Assembly: GCA_010909725.1 (NCBI GenBank) | Contig: JAACMV010000007.1 | Coordinates: forward strand, 744,001 to 808,000 | Source of the DNA: Picochlorum sp. 'celeri' | Lineage: Eukaryota; Chlorophyta; Trebouxiophyceae | DNA: 64,000 nucleotides | Direction of reading: 5' to 3' | Shown: piece by piece, positions 10,456 through 21,998 of the stretch | Layout of the letters: each line of letters starts with the position of its first letter | Position numbering within the stretch: the first letter of the stretch is position 1 | Made by a program: the position numbers and the translations under genes | Notes under the pieces: generated by a model | Database searches by the model: none | Seen by the model: only the letters and a program-made list of their open reading frames with translations | What the model was told of the DNA's origin: nothing

Positions 10456-12540
10456 CTACTTTAGACCAAAAGATGGAGTCATCTGTTTCTTGTAGTGATT
10501 GATGGATTCCACGCCATACATGTACTTCTCGTGAATCAGTTCGTGGCTGCGTTGGATAGATTCCATCTCGTTGGCGTGGGACTGCTCCATGCTAATTCTG
10601 GATGACTCTATCATGTCTTGGGCTTTTTGTTGGAGGAGGTGACATTCTTGCTGCATTGAGGATACCATGGCCAGATGCTGGTTCACATATGACTGCATAT
10701 GTGATACTTTGGCTTCAAAGGCGTTGATTGCAGTTGCACAAGACATTTCCGATTTCTGAACAGCCTTGGTGATTGCAAGTTTGCTGTTGGCATAGGCAGT
10801 CTCCAGGGCATGCTTCATCTCTGCTTGCAGCAATGAGTATTTTTTATGGCAGATTGTATCCGACAGTTTGGAATGATTCTCCAAAACTTTACTCATAGCT
10901 GTGTTGAGAGCATCAAGAGCTGAGAAATCCTCGTCATCATCTGGGCATGCAGGATTGTGGGAAGTCTCCTTGGCTGCTGCTTGGCTGAGCAGCTTTTTTG
11001 TGCCCAAGGTGTTGGCTCTCATCTTTCCCTCCTCTACGTCCTCGTCTTCCTCACTCTCATTACTGCGTGCATACAAGATTATTCATTAAATGTTGTGTCA
11101 TTATTCCATGGGAAACGATGCCATATTGAATACAAACATACCTGTACAAATTGTGCATATCTCCAAGAGTTTTAGCAGCTTGCTTTCTAGGATTCCCATC
11201 AACCTTCTTGTCTAATGTTGGAGCGACTCCAAGTCTCGTCTTTTGTACTTTGATGGGCGTGTTGCCTCCTTGCTGTGGTTGTGCTTCCATTTGCAGAGGA
11301 GTGCTGCTTTTGGGAGACGCAGCATTCATTTGCTCTCTGGTACTTTTCAGCGTACTTCTATGCACATCGATGACTTCTTGCAGCCTTCCTTTTTTGACTG
11401 GATCCTTGGCGTCGAATCTTGGTGGTGGAGTCCGTTTCTTTTGCTGGTTCTGACCTTGATCAGCTGGTCTGCAGAAGTCATCAGATGCTGGCACAGGCTT
11501 TGCTACTGTTTCTTCCACGCCTTTTTCTTCTTCGACATCCTCAAAGTCACCCTCATCGTCGGACGTAAAGGCATGCTTCAATTTTTGAGATGCTACTTTG
11601 GACGCTTTTCGTGTGGAGGTCCGGACTGGTTCCAGCTTTTGCTTCTTCGTTTGTGCTCCCTTCTTTGCCTGATTTCTCTTTGATGTGGCCCCAGATTTCT
11701 TTGTAGTTGCAGCAGCCTGCTGCTGCTGCTTTGCCTTCACAGAGGTGCGACAGACCTCCTCCGTCTTGCATGAATCCTTCTCTGGAGTTGATTCTTTCTC
11801 ATCCGATGCACGTTCAGGCAAACCCAAAGATTTCATTGCTACAGGCTCCTTTTTCGTATTTGGCTTGCCAAGAGCATTACCATCACCATCCTTTTTGGCC
11901 TTGGATGGTGTGATTTTTCTCCTGAGACTCTCTGGGACACCCACAAGAGCCTTTCTACGCCGCCCTGCCATTCGAAGAGGCTTCTTTTGTGGATCCTCCT
12001 TGGTGGTGATATCCATCTTGGGCTCTGATGATACATGAGTATGCTCATGATCATCATCTCGTGGAGACTGCTCACTTGGCCAACCAGAATCCACAGAATC
12101 TTCATGCACTAGACGAGCAAAGCCCTGCACATAGGAAACCATATTCAGTGACAATACCGTATGTGTATAAACGCATGTAATGGATTCAATGATGGCACGT
12201 ACCTGGGCACTTGATGGCGGTCTGTCAAATTTGGCACATCTGGAATCTGCCATAACCACTGGGGCATGGGCAACAGTGGCATTTGTATCCTGGCGCCCCT
12301 TGTAGTCCGACTTTTTTGCCTTCCATGACATATCATCATCTTTTGATTGTAAACTCGATTGATGGGATTCTCTCTTCCTCGCGTGCCAGCCTATTGCGTC
12401 GTCCGGAGTGCCGTTCCCAGGTCGGACAACGGTGCTAGCTCTGAACACGACAAACACGACCGTAATATGTGGAAATATAGTACAATTTGTTAATTTAGGT
12501 TCTAAAACACGTACATCGAGACTCTACCAAGCATGAACAT
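10456..12540 (-). CDS. coiled-coil nuclear protein, possibly meiotic axis type
   Basis: Four exons (12515-12540, 12203-12440, 11142-12124, 10456-11062) join to 617 aa across introns of 74, 78 and 79 bp. The N-terminal two-thirds is low-complexity, basic, Ser/Lys/Pro-rich and disordered (for example RMAGRRRKALVG, QAKKGAQTKKQK), with acidic patches (DDEGDFEDVEEEKG). The last ~180 residues are a long heptad-like coiled coil, starting near ALDALNTAMSKVLENH and ending close to the C-terminus. A disordered basic body plus terminal coiled coil resembles SYCP3/Cor1 or plant ASY3-type chromosome-axis proteins, but I see no diagnostic motif. Intron 2 is 78 bp with no stop, so retention would be silent to the frame. 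Confidence 0.7.
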
Positions 12541-12771
12541 GATTCGTTGCGGAAGTCGCTATCACGTCTGTTCTGTTCAGGCTAAAACATGCATACACTC
12601 ACTACAGAGAGTACAATTTGCTCTTTAAAAAGACATGAATACTTGTGTTCTATGAATTTAAAGTGTATTTGTTGGTGATAGCCAGCCTCGTGTCAAATCG
12701 CTGAACATGCATCGCACAGTTGCATGAGCCAGGGACAAGCTGCATGGAGTTTACATAGGAATAGAAATAAA

Positions 12772-14856
12772 TCAGATGTTGGATTTTGCATCCAGATAAG
12801 CTTGTAATGTACTACCTTGTACTTGTCTTTTCTTGATTTGCTGGTGCTTGATGTCTTGTTCAGAGAATTTGGTCACGTCAAAGTATGTCTCAAACTGACT
12901 GCATTCGTATGGTTCACCACGAATAGCTACACAATATGAGGGTGGCTGAGGGCAAATATCTACAGAGTCTGTAAAGTGAAGAGAGCATAGCATCTGCTGG
13001 GCATCGTATGAGAATGAGTTGCAGTCGTCGCCCACCATTCTGCATGCAACCATGCACTGTTCTGGTGTAACAGCCATTGTGGATATATCGTACATGACTG
13101 GTTGATCTCTGTCTGAAATGGTGCCATCATACATGTATCCAGGAAGACCCGGCTTGTATGGCACTAGAGTACCTTCACGGCATGCAAGCTGCCCCGGTCC
13201 CTGTGATCTGAATGACTCCCGAATGCTCTGCATTTCAGCGGGGTTTGGTGTGCATGATCTGCCATTTCCTTTGAACCCTGCGTGGCATACACAAACAAAT
13301 CCAGGGGATGTATCAATGCAGGCAGCATTCTCATCACAATCGTCGATGCCTCTGGCACATTCGTTGACATTGATGTTGCAGTCAACACCTTCATAACCAG
13401 ATCCAGGGATACCTCGGACCCATGTATTTTTGCATTCGTGCACTGGTTTCGCCTTTTGATTATCTGAATAGTGGCAACTTCCACCAAATATATACTCCTC
13501 ATTGATCCTCTGAATTTCTGCCGTGAAATTTCTGGCAATATCGAAACTTGTATCAGATTCAAAAACACCAAAGATTCCACCCGGAAGATCTCCCTCTTCC
13601 TTGGGTGCTTTTTGATCTTGTCCAAACCATTGCCAAAATAGCCCTCCTTGGACAGGGCCAGCTTGTTTTGCATCTTCTAATAATGCATCATAGACAACTT
13701 TATACCATTTGTCACGCTCCTCGATGAGTCTCTTTGAAGAGCCCCAAGCACCAAACTCACTCATGATGAGGGGTTTACCGAGTTCTCGCGCTTGTCTAAT
13801 ATGCTCATGAAGCCATCGATGAGCAAATTCTGGGGTGGCGTCTTCCCAATTTTGGATCCACATATGGATTCCTGCATAGTCTATATATTCGCTGCTATGA
13901 TCAGCTTTAAAGTTTTGTCCCTGATCTCCAGCCCAACTCCCTGATCCTCCTGGATTGGCATACTGTTGAGGAGTTTGGTTTGAAAAGAACCCTTCCTCGC
14001 CAACAGTTACAAGGTGGTTCTTGTCAACAGCCTTTATGTAACTTGCCATGTTTGTGATCCATGTCTGCAACACAAAGCTGGGACAACCCTGGCATCTGGG
14101 CTCATTGATTAATTCCCAGGAAAATATTGTCGGATCGTCTTTGTAGTGACGACCATTGATCGAGTTCTGTCTTGTTAGGATTGCCTTGACATGATTCGTG
14201 TACAGATGCCAGGCATCTTGCTCAAAGAAAAAGTCTTCATGTCCTGACAGATTAAGCATGGTTTGAAAATGTGGGATACCTCCTGCTTCTTGCCAGTTAT
14301 CAAATAAAGATAAAATTACGCGGACGCCAGCTTTACGAGCCTCGTCTAAGAAAAAGTCCAACCCCCGGAATATTTGCTCATTGTAGACACCAGGAGCTTC
14401 CATTAACGTGTATCCAAGTGAGACAGGATTAGCCCATGCTCTCACCACGTTAAATCCAACCTCTTTTGCCTTCTGCAGCTTTCTTCTGATGAGTTCCTGA
14501 CCAGTCATATTAGGTGGTAGACTGGCACCATAAAGCCTCAAGACACCTGATGCAGCCTCTACAGTTTCCCACTGGTTCCATCCCGATACATATATGAGAC
14601 TGCATTCGGGACCGACAACAAATCTACCTCCTTCTACTCGAACAAAATAGTCCATCAAATCCAAGGGATGCCCAGCTTTTGGAGACTGCACTGAATTGCG
14701 ATACCATGTAGTACTTAGAAAGCCTGCAGCTGCCAACAGGGCAAGAACCAGAGCCACAAGATATGCTCTGGTACTGCACAAGTGTTCTCCAATCGTACGA
14801 ATGGATTTTGCAGGAGTACCATGCTCCACTATAGGGGATCTCCGACGAGTAGTCAT
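12772..14856 (-). CDS. membrane-anchored GH5 glycosidase (endo-beta-mannanase-like) with EGF and Cys-rich C-terminal domains
   Basis: Intronless, 694 aa, ATG start. Residues ~31-50 form a single membrane anchor after a basic head, so this is a type II protein with a lumenal or extracellular catalytic domain. GH5 features: FNVVRAWANP, the acid/base in IFSWELINEPRC (Glu252) and the nucleophile in PLIMSEFGAWG (Glu367), as in GH5_7 mannan endo-1,4-beta-mannosidases. A calcium-binding-type EGF module follows (about 496-536: NINVNECARGIDDC then CVCHAGFKGNG). A second Cys-rich segment (about 598-630) resembles a PAN/apple fold. Probable role is mannan remodelling at the cell surface or in the Golgi. 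Confidence 0.88.
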   Translation of the reverse strand: MTTRRRSPIVEHGTPAKSIRTIGEHLCSTRAYLVALVLALLAAAGFLSTTWYRNSVQSPKAGHPLDLMDYFVRVEGGRFVVGPECSLIYVSGWNQWETVEAASGVLRLYGASLPPNMTGQELIRRKLQKAKEVGFNVVRAWANPVSLGYTLMEAPGVYNEQIFRGLDFFLDEARKAGVRVILSLFDNWQEAGGIPHFQTMLNLSGHEDFFFEQDAWHLYTNHVKAILTRQNSINGRHYKDDPTIFSWELINEPRCQGCPSFVLQTWITNMASYIKAVDKNHLVTVGEEGFFSNQTPQQYANPGGSGSWAGDQGQNFKADHSSEYIDYAGIHMWIQNWEDATPEFAHRWLHEHIRQARELGKPLIMSEFGAWGSSKRLIEERDKWYKVVYDALLEDAKQAGPVQGGLFWQWFGQDQKAPKEEGDLPGGIFGVFESDTSFDIARNFTAEIQRINEEYIFGGSCHYSDNQKAKPVHECKNTWVRGIPGSGYEGVDCNINVNECARGIDDCDENAACIDTSPGFVCVCHAGFKGNGRSCTPNPAEMQSIRESFRSQGPGQLACREGTLVPYKPGLPGYMYDGTISDRDQPVMYDISTMAVTPEQCMVACRMVGDDCNSFSYDAQQMLCSLHFTDSVDICPQPPSYCVAIRGEPYECSQFETYFDVTKFSEQDIKHQQIKKRQVQGSTLQAYLDAKSNI

Positions 14857-15132
14857 GTGGCCAAGGGCACCAACCTACTGGTCTCCTGAGACACAAATTC
14901 TATTGCATTGCACCGAGCTACAAACCGTTTGGGATTCATTTCATGACATAAATATTAATATTTGAATAATTTTATACGAACAAACAATTTTAAGGAGGAT
15001 ACCAGCCCTGACTTCCTGATGTCCGCGATGGCCCTTGGGTGGTCGAAACACCGTTGACTGCAAGAATTGCAGGTATATATCTGGGTCCTTTGTTGTTTAT
15101 GAGGATTGGTCAGTCATGTCATGGCACCTAGA

Positions 15133-16880
15133 CTATCCTTCCTGCTCCCTAATTTTGTGCAAGTATTCCATCTCGTCCTGTAGAAATGCACTGAATTTCT
15201 TCAAATACTCTCTGGTCAACTTCTTCTGCTCCATTCTGTGTTTCAATGCAACCATTTGGTGCCTGGTTGGGCCACTGTGGGGCATGGCTGTGGTATTCAT
15301 TTGCTCAGTCTCAATCGCACTGAGGATCTTATAATCATTCTCTAAAGTTCCTGTTCCTGTTTCTACGCCCTCTAACTCCTCTATTTTGACCTCTAAAAGT
15401 CTCACAATTGTGGTGAGGACAGCCATTCGAAGCCCACTCGATGCCATTTCTGATGTCATTTCCGAGGACTCTACTCTATTCGGCTCTCCATCAATCTCGG
15501 CTAACCTGGCGTCAATTTCTTCAGAGTCTATAACAAAAATCTCGAGCGTTTGCAACACATCTGATGGGAGCATGCTCTCAAACGCTCGTTGCCTCTCTTG
15601 GTTTTTTCTGCCTGTATACTTTCCCCTGGTTGCCAATGTTTTTTGCAACGAGTCCAAATGACTTCTCGATAGAAACAGCTGTGGACGTAGATTATGATGC
15701 ATTAAAAGCGCAAACTTTTTCTTCAAGACATCCGTCCATTCGTGAGGAGGGGGCAGTGGGCAGTTCACCATCAGCACTTCATCTCGTGGATCAACATCCA
15801 CACGGCCATACTGAAAGATCATCTGCTCCGACGATAGCCCTTCCCATGGTGATATAGTAATTGGCTCCCCCTGTGCTATTCTCTTTTTCCGTGAGCACAC
15901 GGCACACAAGGCTGCATCATCATGCCCTCGAAGCTCCCATGTACAGTGGCCTTTTGAGGAAGGCTCAAACATCTCCGTGCCAGGTACGATTTGAGAACTG
16001 AACGTCTTCCCACCTTGATCTGGAAGCGTAATACCATACATTTTAAATGCGGATGTTGCCCAGACAAAGTCTTCATACGTAGGACTAGAGTGCAGCTCCT
16101 CCATTGTAGCAATCTCTCGACAGACATGCTTCATCTCACTCCAAGCACTTTCCATATCTTTTCTCTGAAGCCTGCAAGATTCAAATACATACATAGCATG
16201 TTAGTATGACTGTATCGTAAAAAAAGAAAACAACATCACGTCTCATGCATACAAGGATGTAGCACATACATGGCAGCAGCATACAAGGATGTGCCTCTGA
16301 GCCACTCTAGTTCATCCAATGTCCATGAGAGAGGAAGCGAAAATCTCTCTGGAAGCATATTCAACCACTGTTTCAAATAACTAGCGTCCCCTTTCATCTT
16401 TTCAATCATGATATGAATAATCACCGGGTACCCATGGGTATCATGCTCCATCAAATGCTTCATCAATCCCCCATGGATTTGATTCTTTGCAATCGACTCG
16501 TTGGAAATGGAATTCTTGACTGGAAAAGAGATCAAGACAGGATCCTCCTTGAATGCATTTGTAATTCGCGACAGGCCTAGCCAACCTGAGGAAAACAAAC
16601 GTCTCCCACTCTTGCTAAGAGTTGCAACCACCCCACCATACTTGGGATCAATGACATCCAATTCAATATTCCCAGTATCGACACCGTGCTTTTTCATCCA
16701 TATTCGATATTCGGAAAGCAGAACAGACCTGGATGGGGTAGGCTTGAATGGTTTATAGCCTCTGTCCTCTGCTGCAGCACACTCTGGTAGACCATGAGAG
16801 CTATTGGATACCGCATATTGATACCCGAAATAGATCCCAGGTATACTTACTAGTGCTATAGGTGCTTTAAACCGATTCAT
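15133..16880 (-). CDS. SET-domain (SETD3/RBCMT-like) protein with degenerate catalytic motif
   Basis: Exons 16270-16880 and 15133-16171, with a 98-bp intron splitting a Met codon, give 549 aa. The N-terminus has a short hydrophobic head (APIALVSIPGIYFGYQYAV) that could be an organelle or membrane signal. The layout follows Rubisco-LSMT/SETD3 proteins: LSEYRIWMKKHGVDTGNIEL, a split SET domain around EDFVWATSAF, then a helical substrate-binding C-terminus (QRAFESMLPSDVLQTLEIF). The usual DxxNH motif reads PGTEMFEPS, and the Tyr of the YG/YD motif is replaced in ITISPWEGLSS. It may therefore be inactive or bind without methylating. Confidence 0.75.
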
Positions 16881-17179
16881 TGTATACAGTACACGACTTT
16901 AACGCTAAAGAGCCAAGTTCATCTCCACAACTCCTTGGCTTTGGCTCGTAAACTTGCCCGATCCGATTGGCACTCACACGAACTAATACCTATACCAGAA
17001 GAATGTGTGTCAAGATTGTCTTGGGATGATCGTGACGATATCGCCATCGTTCGAGATCAAATAAGGAATTCCTTATTTATGACAGGCATCTGACAGCAGA
17101 GGTGATCTGATCTGATTCCCATGACTGATTCGCCTCTCTGGAAATCCTTCAGTCTAAATAATAACATACATGAATAATC

Positions 17180-18220
17180 ATGTTGCGATCCTTGCCAGCT
17201 GCAAGTCCTTCGCCAAGACGAGGTGGTATCCTCTTCTCCAGTGTCAAGGGAAGACCTCAGATACTGCTGACCCAATCTGCCTGGCGCAGGGTACGCGTGC
17301 GAGCAGAAAACAAAGGGACTGATACAGAGGGTTTACCACAAGCGTCTTGGCATACTCTTCCTGATGGCATGCGCCTCGAAAAGATTGAGATGCCTTCATC
17401 CTCCTCATCTGGTTCATATCCTCCACTCTTATTTGTGCATGGGTCATATCACGGAGCATGGTGCTGGACGGAATTATTTGGGCCATACTTTAGCAATCTC
17501 GGATATAACGTGGTGGCGATCAGCCTGAGGGGTCAGGGAAATAGTGACAAGGGGGACTTGAAAGTGGCTGGTACTCTGCAGTCACATGTGGATGATCTGG
17601 CATCTGTCATTGCATCATTTGATAGACCCCCGGTGGTTGTAGCACACTCGTTTGGGGGACTTTTGCTTGAAGCATACTGTTCTCTTCAGCAGAATATGGG
17701 GAATAGGCCGAAAATTGCAGGGGCTTGTTTGGTAGCTGCAGTCCCTCCAGCAGGTAATAAAGAAATCATTACTAGGATCACCAAAAAGTCGCTCTTAAAA
17801 TCGATGAGAATAACTTGGGGGTTCATATCAAAATCATTTAGAAAAGATGCTGATGCTTGTCGGGAGCTCTTCTTCTCAGAGGATCTCGCAGAGGATAGAT
17901 TGCTAGAGTACCAGGCAAAGCTTGCCCAGTGCAGCGATGTGGCACTGCTTGATGTCCGCAAGTTATCTTCACAAGTTCCATTACCACCGTTAGATGAGAG
18001 TATTTTTGTTGATGGAAGTATTCGGGCGTTTGTTGGTGGAGGGACGAACGATTGTGTTGTGGATCCACCTGCTGTGGCAGAGGCAGCAGCATACTATGGT
18101 GTCACCCCAGTCCTATGGGACAACATGGCACATGACGTCATGTTGGATACACGATGGGAACATGTTGCAGAAGACATTGATACATGGATGAAAGAATCAT
18201 TCTCTGTTACGCATACATAA
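17180..18220 (+). CDS. plastid-targeted alpha/beta hydrolase
   Basis: Intronless, 346 aa, ATG start. The first ~45 residues are a Ser/Arg-rich transit-peptide-like segment. The hydrolase core shows PPLLFVHGSYHGAWCW (oxyanion region), the nucleophile elbow VVAHSFGGLLLEAY (Ser in HSFGG), a candidate acid in NDCVVDPPAV, and the catalytic His in NMAHDVMLDTRW. This fold includes plastid lipases and pheophytinase- or MES-like esterases; the substrate cannot be assigned. It is divergent from the SET gene, with 299 bp between starts. Confidence 0.88.
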   Translation: MLRSLPAASPSPRRGGILFSSVKGRPQILLTQSAWRRVRVRAENKGTDTEGLPQASWHTLPDGMRLEKIEMPSSSSSGSYPPLLFVHGSYHGAWCWTELFGPYFSNLGYNVVAISLRGQGNSDKGDLKVAGTLQSHVDDLASVIASFDRPPVVVAHSFGGLLLEAYCSLQQNMGNRPKIAGACLVAAVPPAGNKEIITRITKKSLLKSMRITWGFISKSFRKDADACRELFFSEDLAEDRLLEYQAKLAQCSDVALLDVRKLSSQVPLPPLDESIFVDGSIRAFVGGGTNDCVVDPPAVAEAAAYYGVTPVLWDNMAHDVMLDTRWEHVAEDIDTWMKESFSVTHT

Positions 18221-18227
18221 TACATTA

Positions 18228-20677
18228 TCAACAATCATGTATTGCAGTTGCCATTCGTAGTTCTCCTGGCAAGCATGAAATAAATAATCTATGTTTTACC
18301 CTACTTTCAATAGAGCCCGAGTCAGCATCTGTCGTCTCAACACTATATTCTGTAGATATTGGTCCATCAAGAGAAAAATGACCTCCCACATTGGCACAGT
18401 CAACTAGTACTCTGACCTCCTCCTTGTTGAGTTCATACCCTTGTCTGTTATTGAGTGCACTTTCAATCATTCCATTCACAAATCTTCTCCGCACTGTGCT
18501 CTCAATCCCTTCTAGTCGTTGATCTAAAGATACAGCAGCCGACACATTGTGCTCCAAACAGCTCAGCATATTGACAAGACCTGACATATCTGATGCTTTG
18601 GCTGTAAGGCTGTGTGATACTCCCATGGAGTCAACCTCCAACACCTCGTGCGACCACGTCTTCAAAAATTCAACCTGATCACGTGCGACCTGACCGTCAT
18701 ATGGGTATGCATCCGCCAAAATAGAACATGCTGAGGAGAATAGCGAGACAAACATCTGACAGATCAAGTCTTGGGGCCTCATGGTTTCCAACTGATGCAG
18801 AATTTGCTCACCTCGTCCCTTGGGATCAAACAGGGATTTATGCTGCTGAGAGAGAGGCCGCGGTTGCGCTTTTTCCCATGCCCGTGTCCAAACGCAATCA
18901 CCCGACATTCTATGGGAGAGTTGCATGGCATCATTGTCCCAATCTTTGGGGGAGTACCACCGTATAAAATCCTCAAACTCGCATCCTTTGTTGACAAATT
19001 TGAATGCTTCCATATCTGAAAGAAGCATATTTTCAAACAAAAGTTTTCTGGCGACACTATCTGGCTCATACCCGTGCACACCGAGACCCTCCATACTACT
19101 GTGAGTAAGGGACTGCGTCACTGGCACACGAATCTGGACATTTGGATTCTTCAACTGGGTCATATCAAGAGTTTCAACCACCCATGCCTCGTCCGTGTCT
19201 GTATCCATCTGCTGCAAGTTCACTTGCGACATACTATAATTGAGCGATCCGAGCGACCTCACAATAGGGCAACATACAGCGTGGTCCTCTGGTACGTGTG
19301 GCACCTTGCAATCCCGTTCCCAATACTCATACCGCACCCTTTTCAAAAATTGCTTCCACAATTGAGCCAAGCCTCTCAATGAATCAGGTACAGTAGCATG
19401 AAGCGTAAACCTCTCAAACACATTCTCCACGCTGTCATCAAACGTCATATCAACCAGCTTTTCAACGTCCCCCAGGTCCACCTCCATCTCATATCTCTCT
19501 GCATGGTCCACCCACCACTCTTCACTCGCGAGACACGACATGTTATCCACATCCTCAGCAATCTTGATCCATTCTAAAAAATCGCGAAGCGTTGCTGAAA
19601 AACTCCCGGGTACAGACTGTACTGGTGGTCCCCGCATAATCTCATCACGCCGATCAGGATGGCATATATTCTCACACTGCAAGAATTTTCGAGACACGTC
19701 ACTCACTTGTAGAGGAATAAATGATCTCTTACCACTATCAGGAGCATGATCAGACGCCATCGCAAGAATGCGCATTCTTTTGGCATCACCAAGTGCCTCA
19801 TTCCCATCCATGTGCAACACATCAACATCAACCCCTCCCACTGGATCTTCCAGCCGAGCCCAAGGCCCCCACGGCATATCTGAATCCCATCTCACATCTC
19901 CTTCCATACGATCTCCCTCTCTATCAGTATCCTGATACACCTGATACGTCATCCTCGTCCAACATAATGGCACATCACAGCTACATCCATGCGGCACTCG
20001 CGACATCAGCAACGCCACTCTATTCTCCATCTCAGACACATACTCGATACCATTACCCACACTCCCATGGATACTATCACATTCAAATCGCTGCAATCCA
20101 TCCCGCGACACCCGGACACCTCCATATGCATCCCTCCTCGCATCATGCTTTGGCACATACACTGGATGGCGACACACCGCATCATGCCGACTCGCTTTCA
20201 ACGCATTCATCGCCACACACACAGCAGACATGACCGTACTAAACTCTTGATCATGCAATATTCTTCTAGAATAGCTATCAGGCTCAATAAGAAAGAATGC
20301 CTCTGGAAAGAACCATTCATGAAACTTGACAGGATAACTCTGAATCGGCCACACCGAAGATGCCTCATGTTCTTCTTCTTTGTCATCAACCCTTTGAGCT
20401 GCGTCGTACCATGTCAGAACATAGTCCTCCTTCCTCCATTCAACAAACCCATGGGGCAACACAACCACCCGCTTCCTCCCAACACCCTTTTTGACACAAT
20501 TCAACAAGGCAGCCTCCAGCACAGCAACAAATCTGTATCACATAGATACACATGCATCAGAATCTTTGAAATTTTTTAAAAAAAGCCAACGTTGTTGCTG
20601 TTTCTTGGTAACACCTACTTTTCAAATGTACTCGACACAGTATAGTCATGAAACCCCTCTCCATCACCATCCGCCAT
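18228..20677 (-). CDS. RAB3GAP1: Rab3 GTPase-activating protein catalytic subunit (RAB3GAP1)
   Basis: Exon 1 is 20619-20677 (MADGDGEGFHDYTVSSTFE...) and exon 2 is 18228-20532; the intron is 86 bp, for 787 aa. The join gives TFEKFVAVLEAALL, matching the family N-terminus in which an FxxxxF-type segment precedes a helix. The C-terminal conserved block is clear: FEDFIRWYSPKDW, LSHRMSGDCVWTRAWEKAQ and GRGEQILHQLETMRPQDL. RAB3GAP1 with its partner RAB3GAP2 acts as a Rab18 GEF and Rab3 GAP in ER, lipid-droplet and autophagy traffic. The 3' end nearly abuts the convergent hydrolase gene (7 bp between stops). Confidence 0.9.
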
Positions 20678-21072
20678 GATTATCTTTAAATGTATACTCG
20701 GCGATTTCTGCAGTATCGTTATGGCGACGATGACCGAGACTATATATCTTGTTTTCTTATTAATCTATCTATATACGGAATGCTCTGGTTGATTAATTAA
20801 ACACATTAGAAAAAAACACCGCTGAGCGATTGGACCGTTGACCAACAATGCCCCGAATCAATTCACACAGATATGACGCAAGAAGGCCATCTCTCTCCTA
20901 ATAGATTAATTACTTATTTCTACTAAAAAAAGCGTTTAGTCTACCCAAAAAAACCAAAAGAGAAAAAGAAGAAGAAGAGGAGAAAGAAAGAAAATCCATC
21001 GCCACCAGGTCAACACGTATTTGTTTGTGTCACCCTCAGAAAAGAATATCCATCCAGATTCATTCAAACAAT
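20678..21072. other. divergent promoter region, purine-rich tract
   Basis: 395 bp between RAB3GAP1 and the tandem-ubiquitin-like gene. A GAA/AAAG-rich stretch at about 20950-20993 lies upstream of the plus-strand gene. No coding exon was seen. Confidence 0.4.
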
Positions 21073-21709
21073 ATGCCATCTCAAATCTATTTGAAGTCTT
21101 CCATGGGACATGCGTCGCTCATGGACGTTGATGACCTGACCCCACTCACTCTTGGCAGACTCAAGCACAGAATCCAGGTACTGATTTTTTTAATACATCT
21201 CATATCACCACAGGGAGAATTGATTCATGTATATACTATAACGAGTGCAGGAAACTACTGGTATTCCAATCGAGCAGCAGATTCTGACATGTGGGTCAAC
21301 CATGATCCATGGCACATCTTCATACAACAGCAATGAGGACAGTCATCATTATCATCATGACGAAGAAGAAGAAGAAAAAGATGATGCTCTTCTCTTGGTA
21401 CCAGATCATGATCTGCTCACCATGACTGTATCCCAGAGGGTCAGAGGAGGAAAGCAGGTTCCAGTCAAGATGATGACCAATCATTTGCCATGTGGATCCC
21501 AGGTCACCATTGACATTGATGAGAATGCTACCAAGGATGAAATTAAATTAAAGTTACAAGAGGCGACAGGTGTCCCATTCGAGCATATCAAGGTCATGCT
21601 GTCCGGCATCAACCAGATTGTCATGGGGGACAAGAGAACCAATGTGGGATACAGCACCTGTGGGTATGCCAACAGCGTGCAGCTTGCTGTTGAAAAGGCA
21701 GATTCGTAA
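21073..21709 (+). CDS. tandem ubiquitin-like domain protein
   Basis: Exons 21073-21177 and 21251-21709 (73-bp intron, phase 0) give 187 aa. The first ~60 residues form a beta-grasp half-like unit crossing the splice (LGRLKHRIQETTGIPIEQQILTCG, cf. the LK..I....GIP.E.Q..... of ubiquitin). A His/Glu/Asp linker follows (HHYHHDEEEEEKDD). Residues ~98-185 form a second ubiquitin-like unit (TKDEIKLKLQEATGVPFEHIKVMLSG). No C-terminal Gly-Gly is present, so it is not a conjugated modifier; a scaffold or UBL-domain function is more likely. No named orthologue was recognised. Confidence 0.75.
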
Positions 21710-21998
21710 TCAACGTATTCCGATAGTATCGTCATCATCATCATCATTCGTATCATTGTCTTTGTTGTATTGATGTACTAGTAGTAGTACAATAGATGAT
21801 GTGATTCTTCTTGCAATATATATATACAAGGAACACTTGATTTGCTTTCTCAATCAAGTGAATGCTCTGTCGTGGTTCTGAGGCCATTTTTTTAAAATAT
21901 TAATTTACAGTGGTAATCAAACACAGTAAAAAAATCTCGGCTCATAGTACTGTAGTAACGAATACATGACAAGAAAACAAAAAAATAGGAATTTCAGA

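Noticed and set aside
16501..16758. Plus-strand 85-codon frame
   Set aside because: Shadow of the SET-domain exon on the opposite strand.
19721..20579. His/Pro/Thr-rich plus-strand frames of 170 and 196 codons
   Set aside because: They lie antisense to RAB3GAP1 and have composition typical of reverse-strand reading of an Asp/Val/Met-rich gene.
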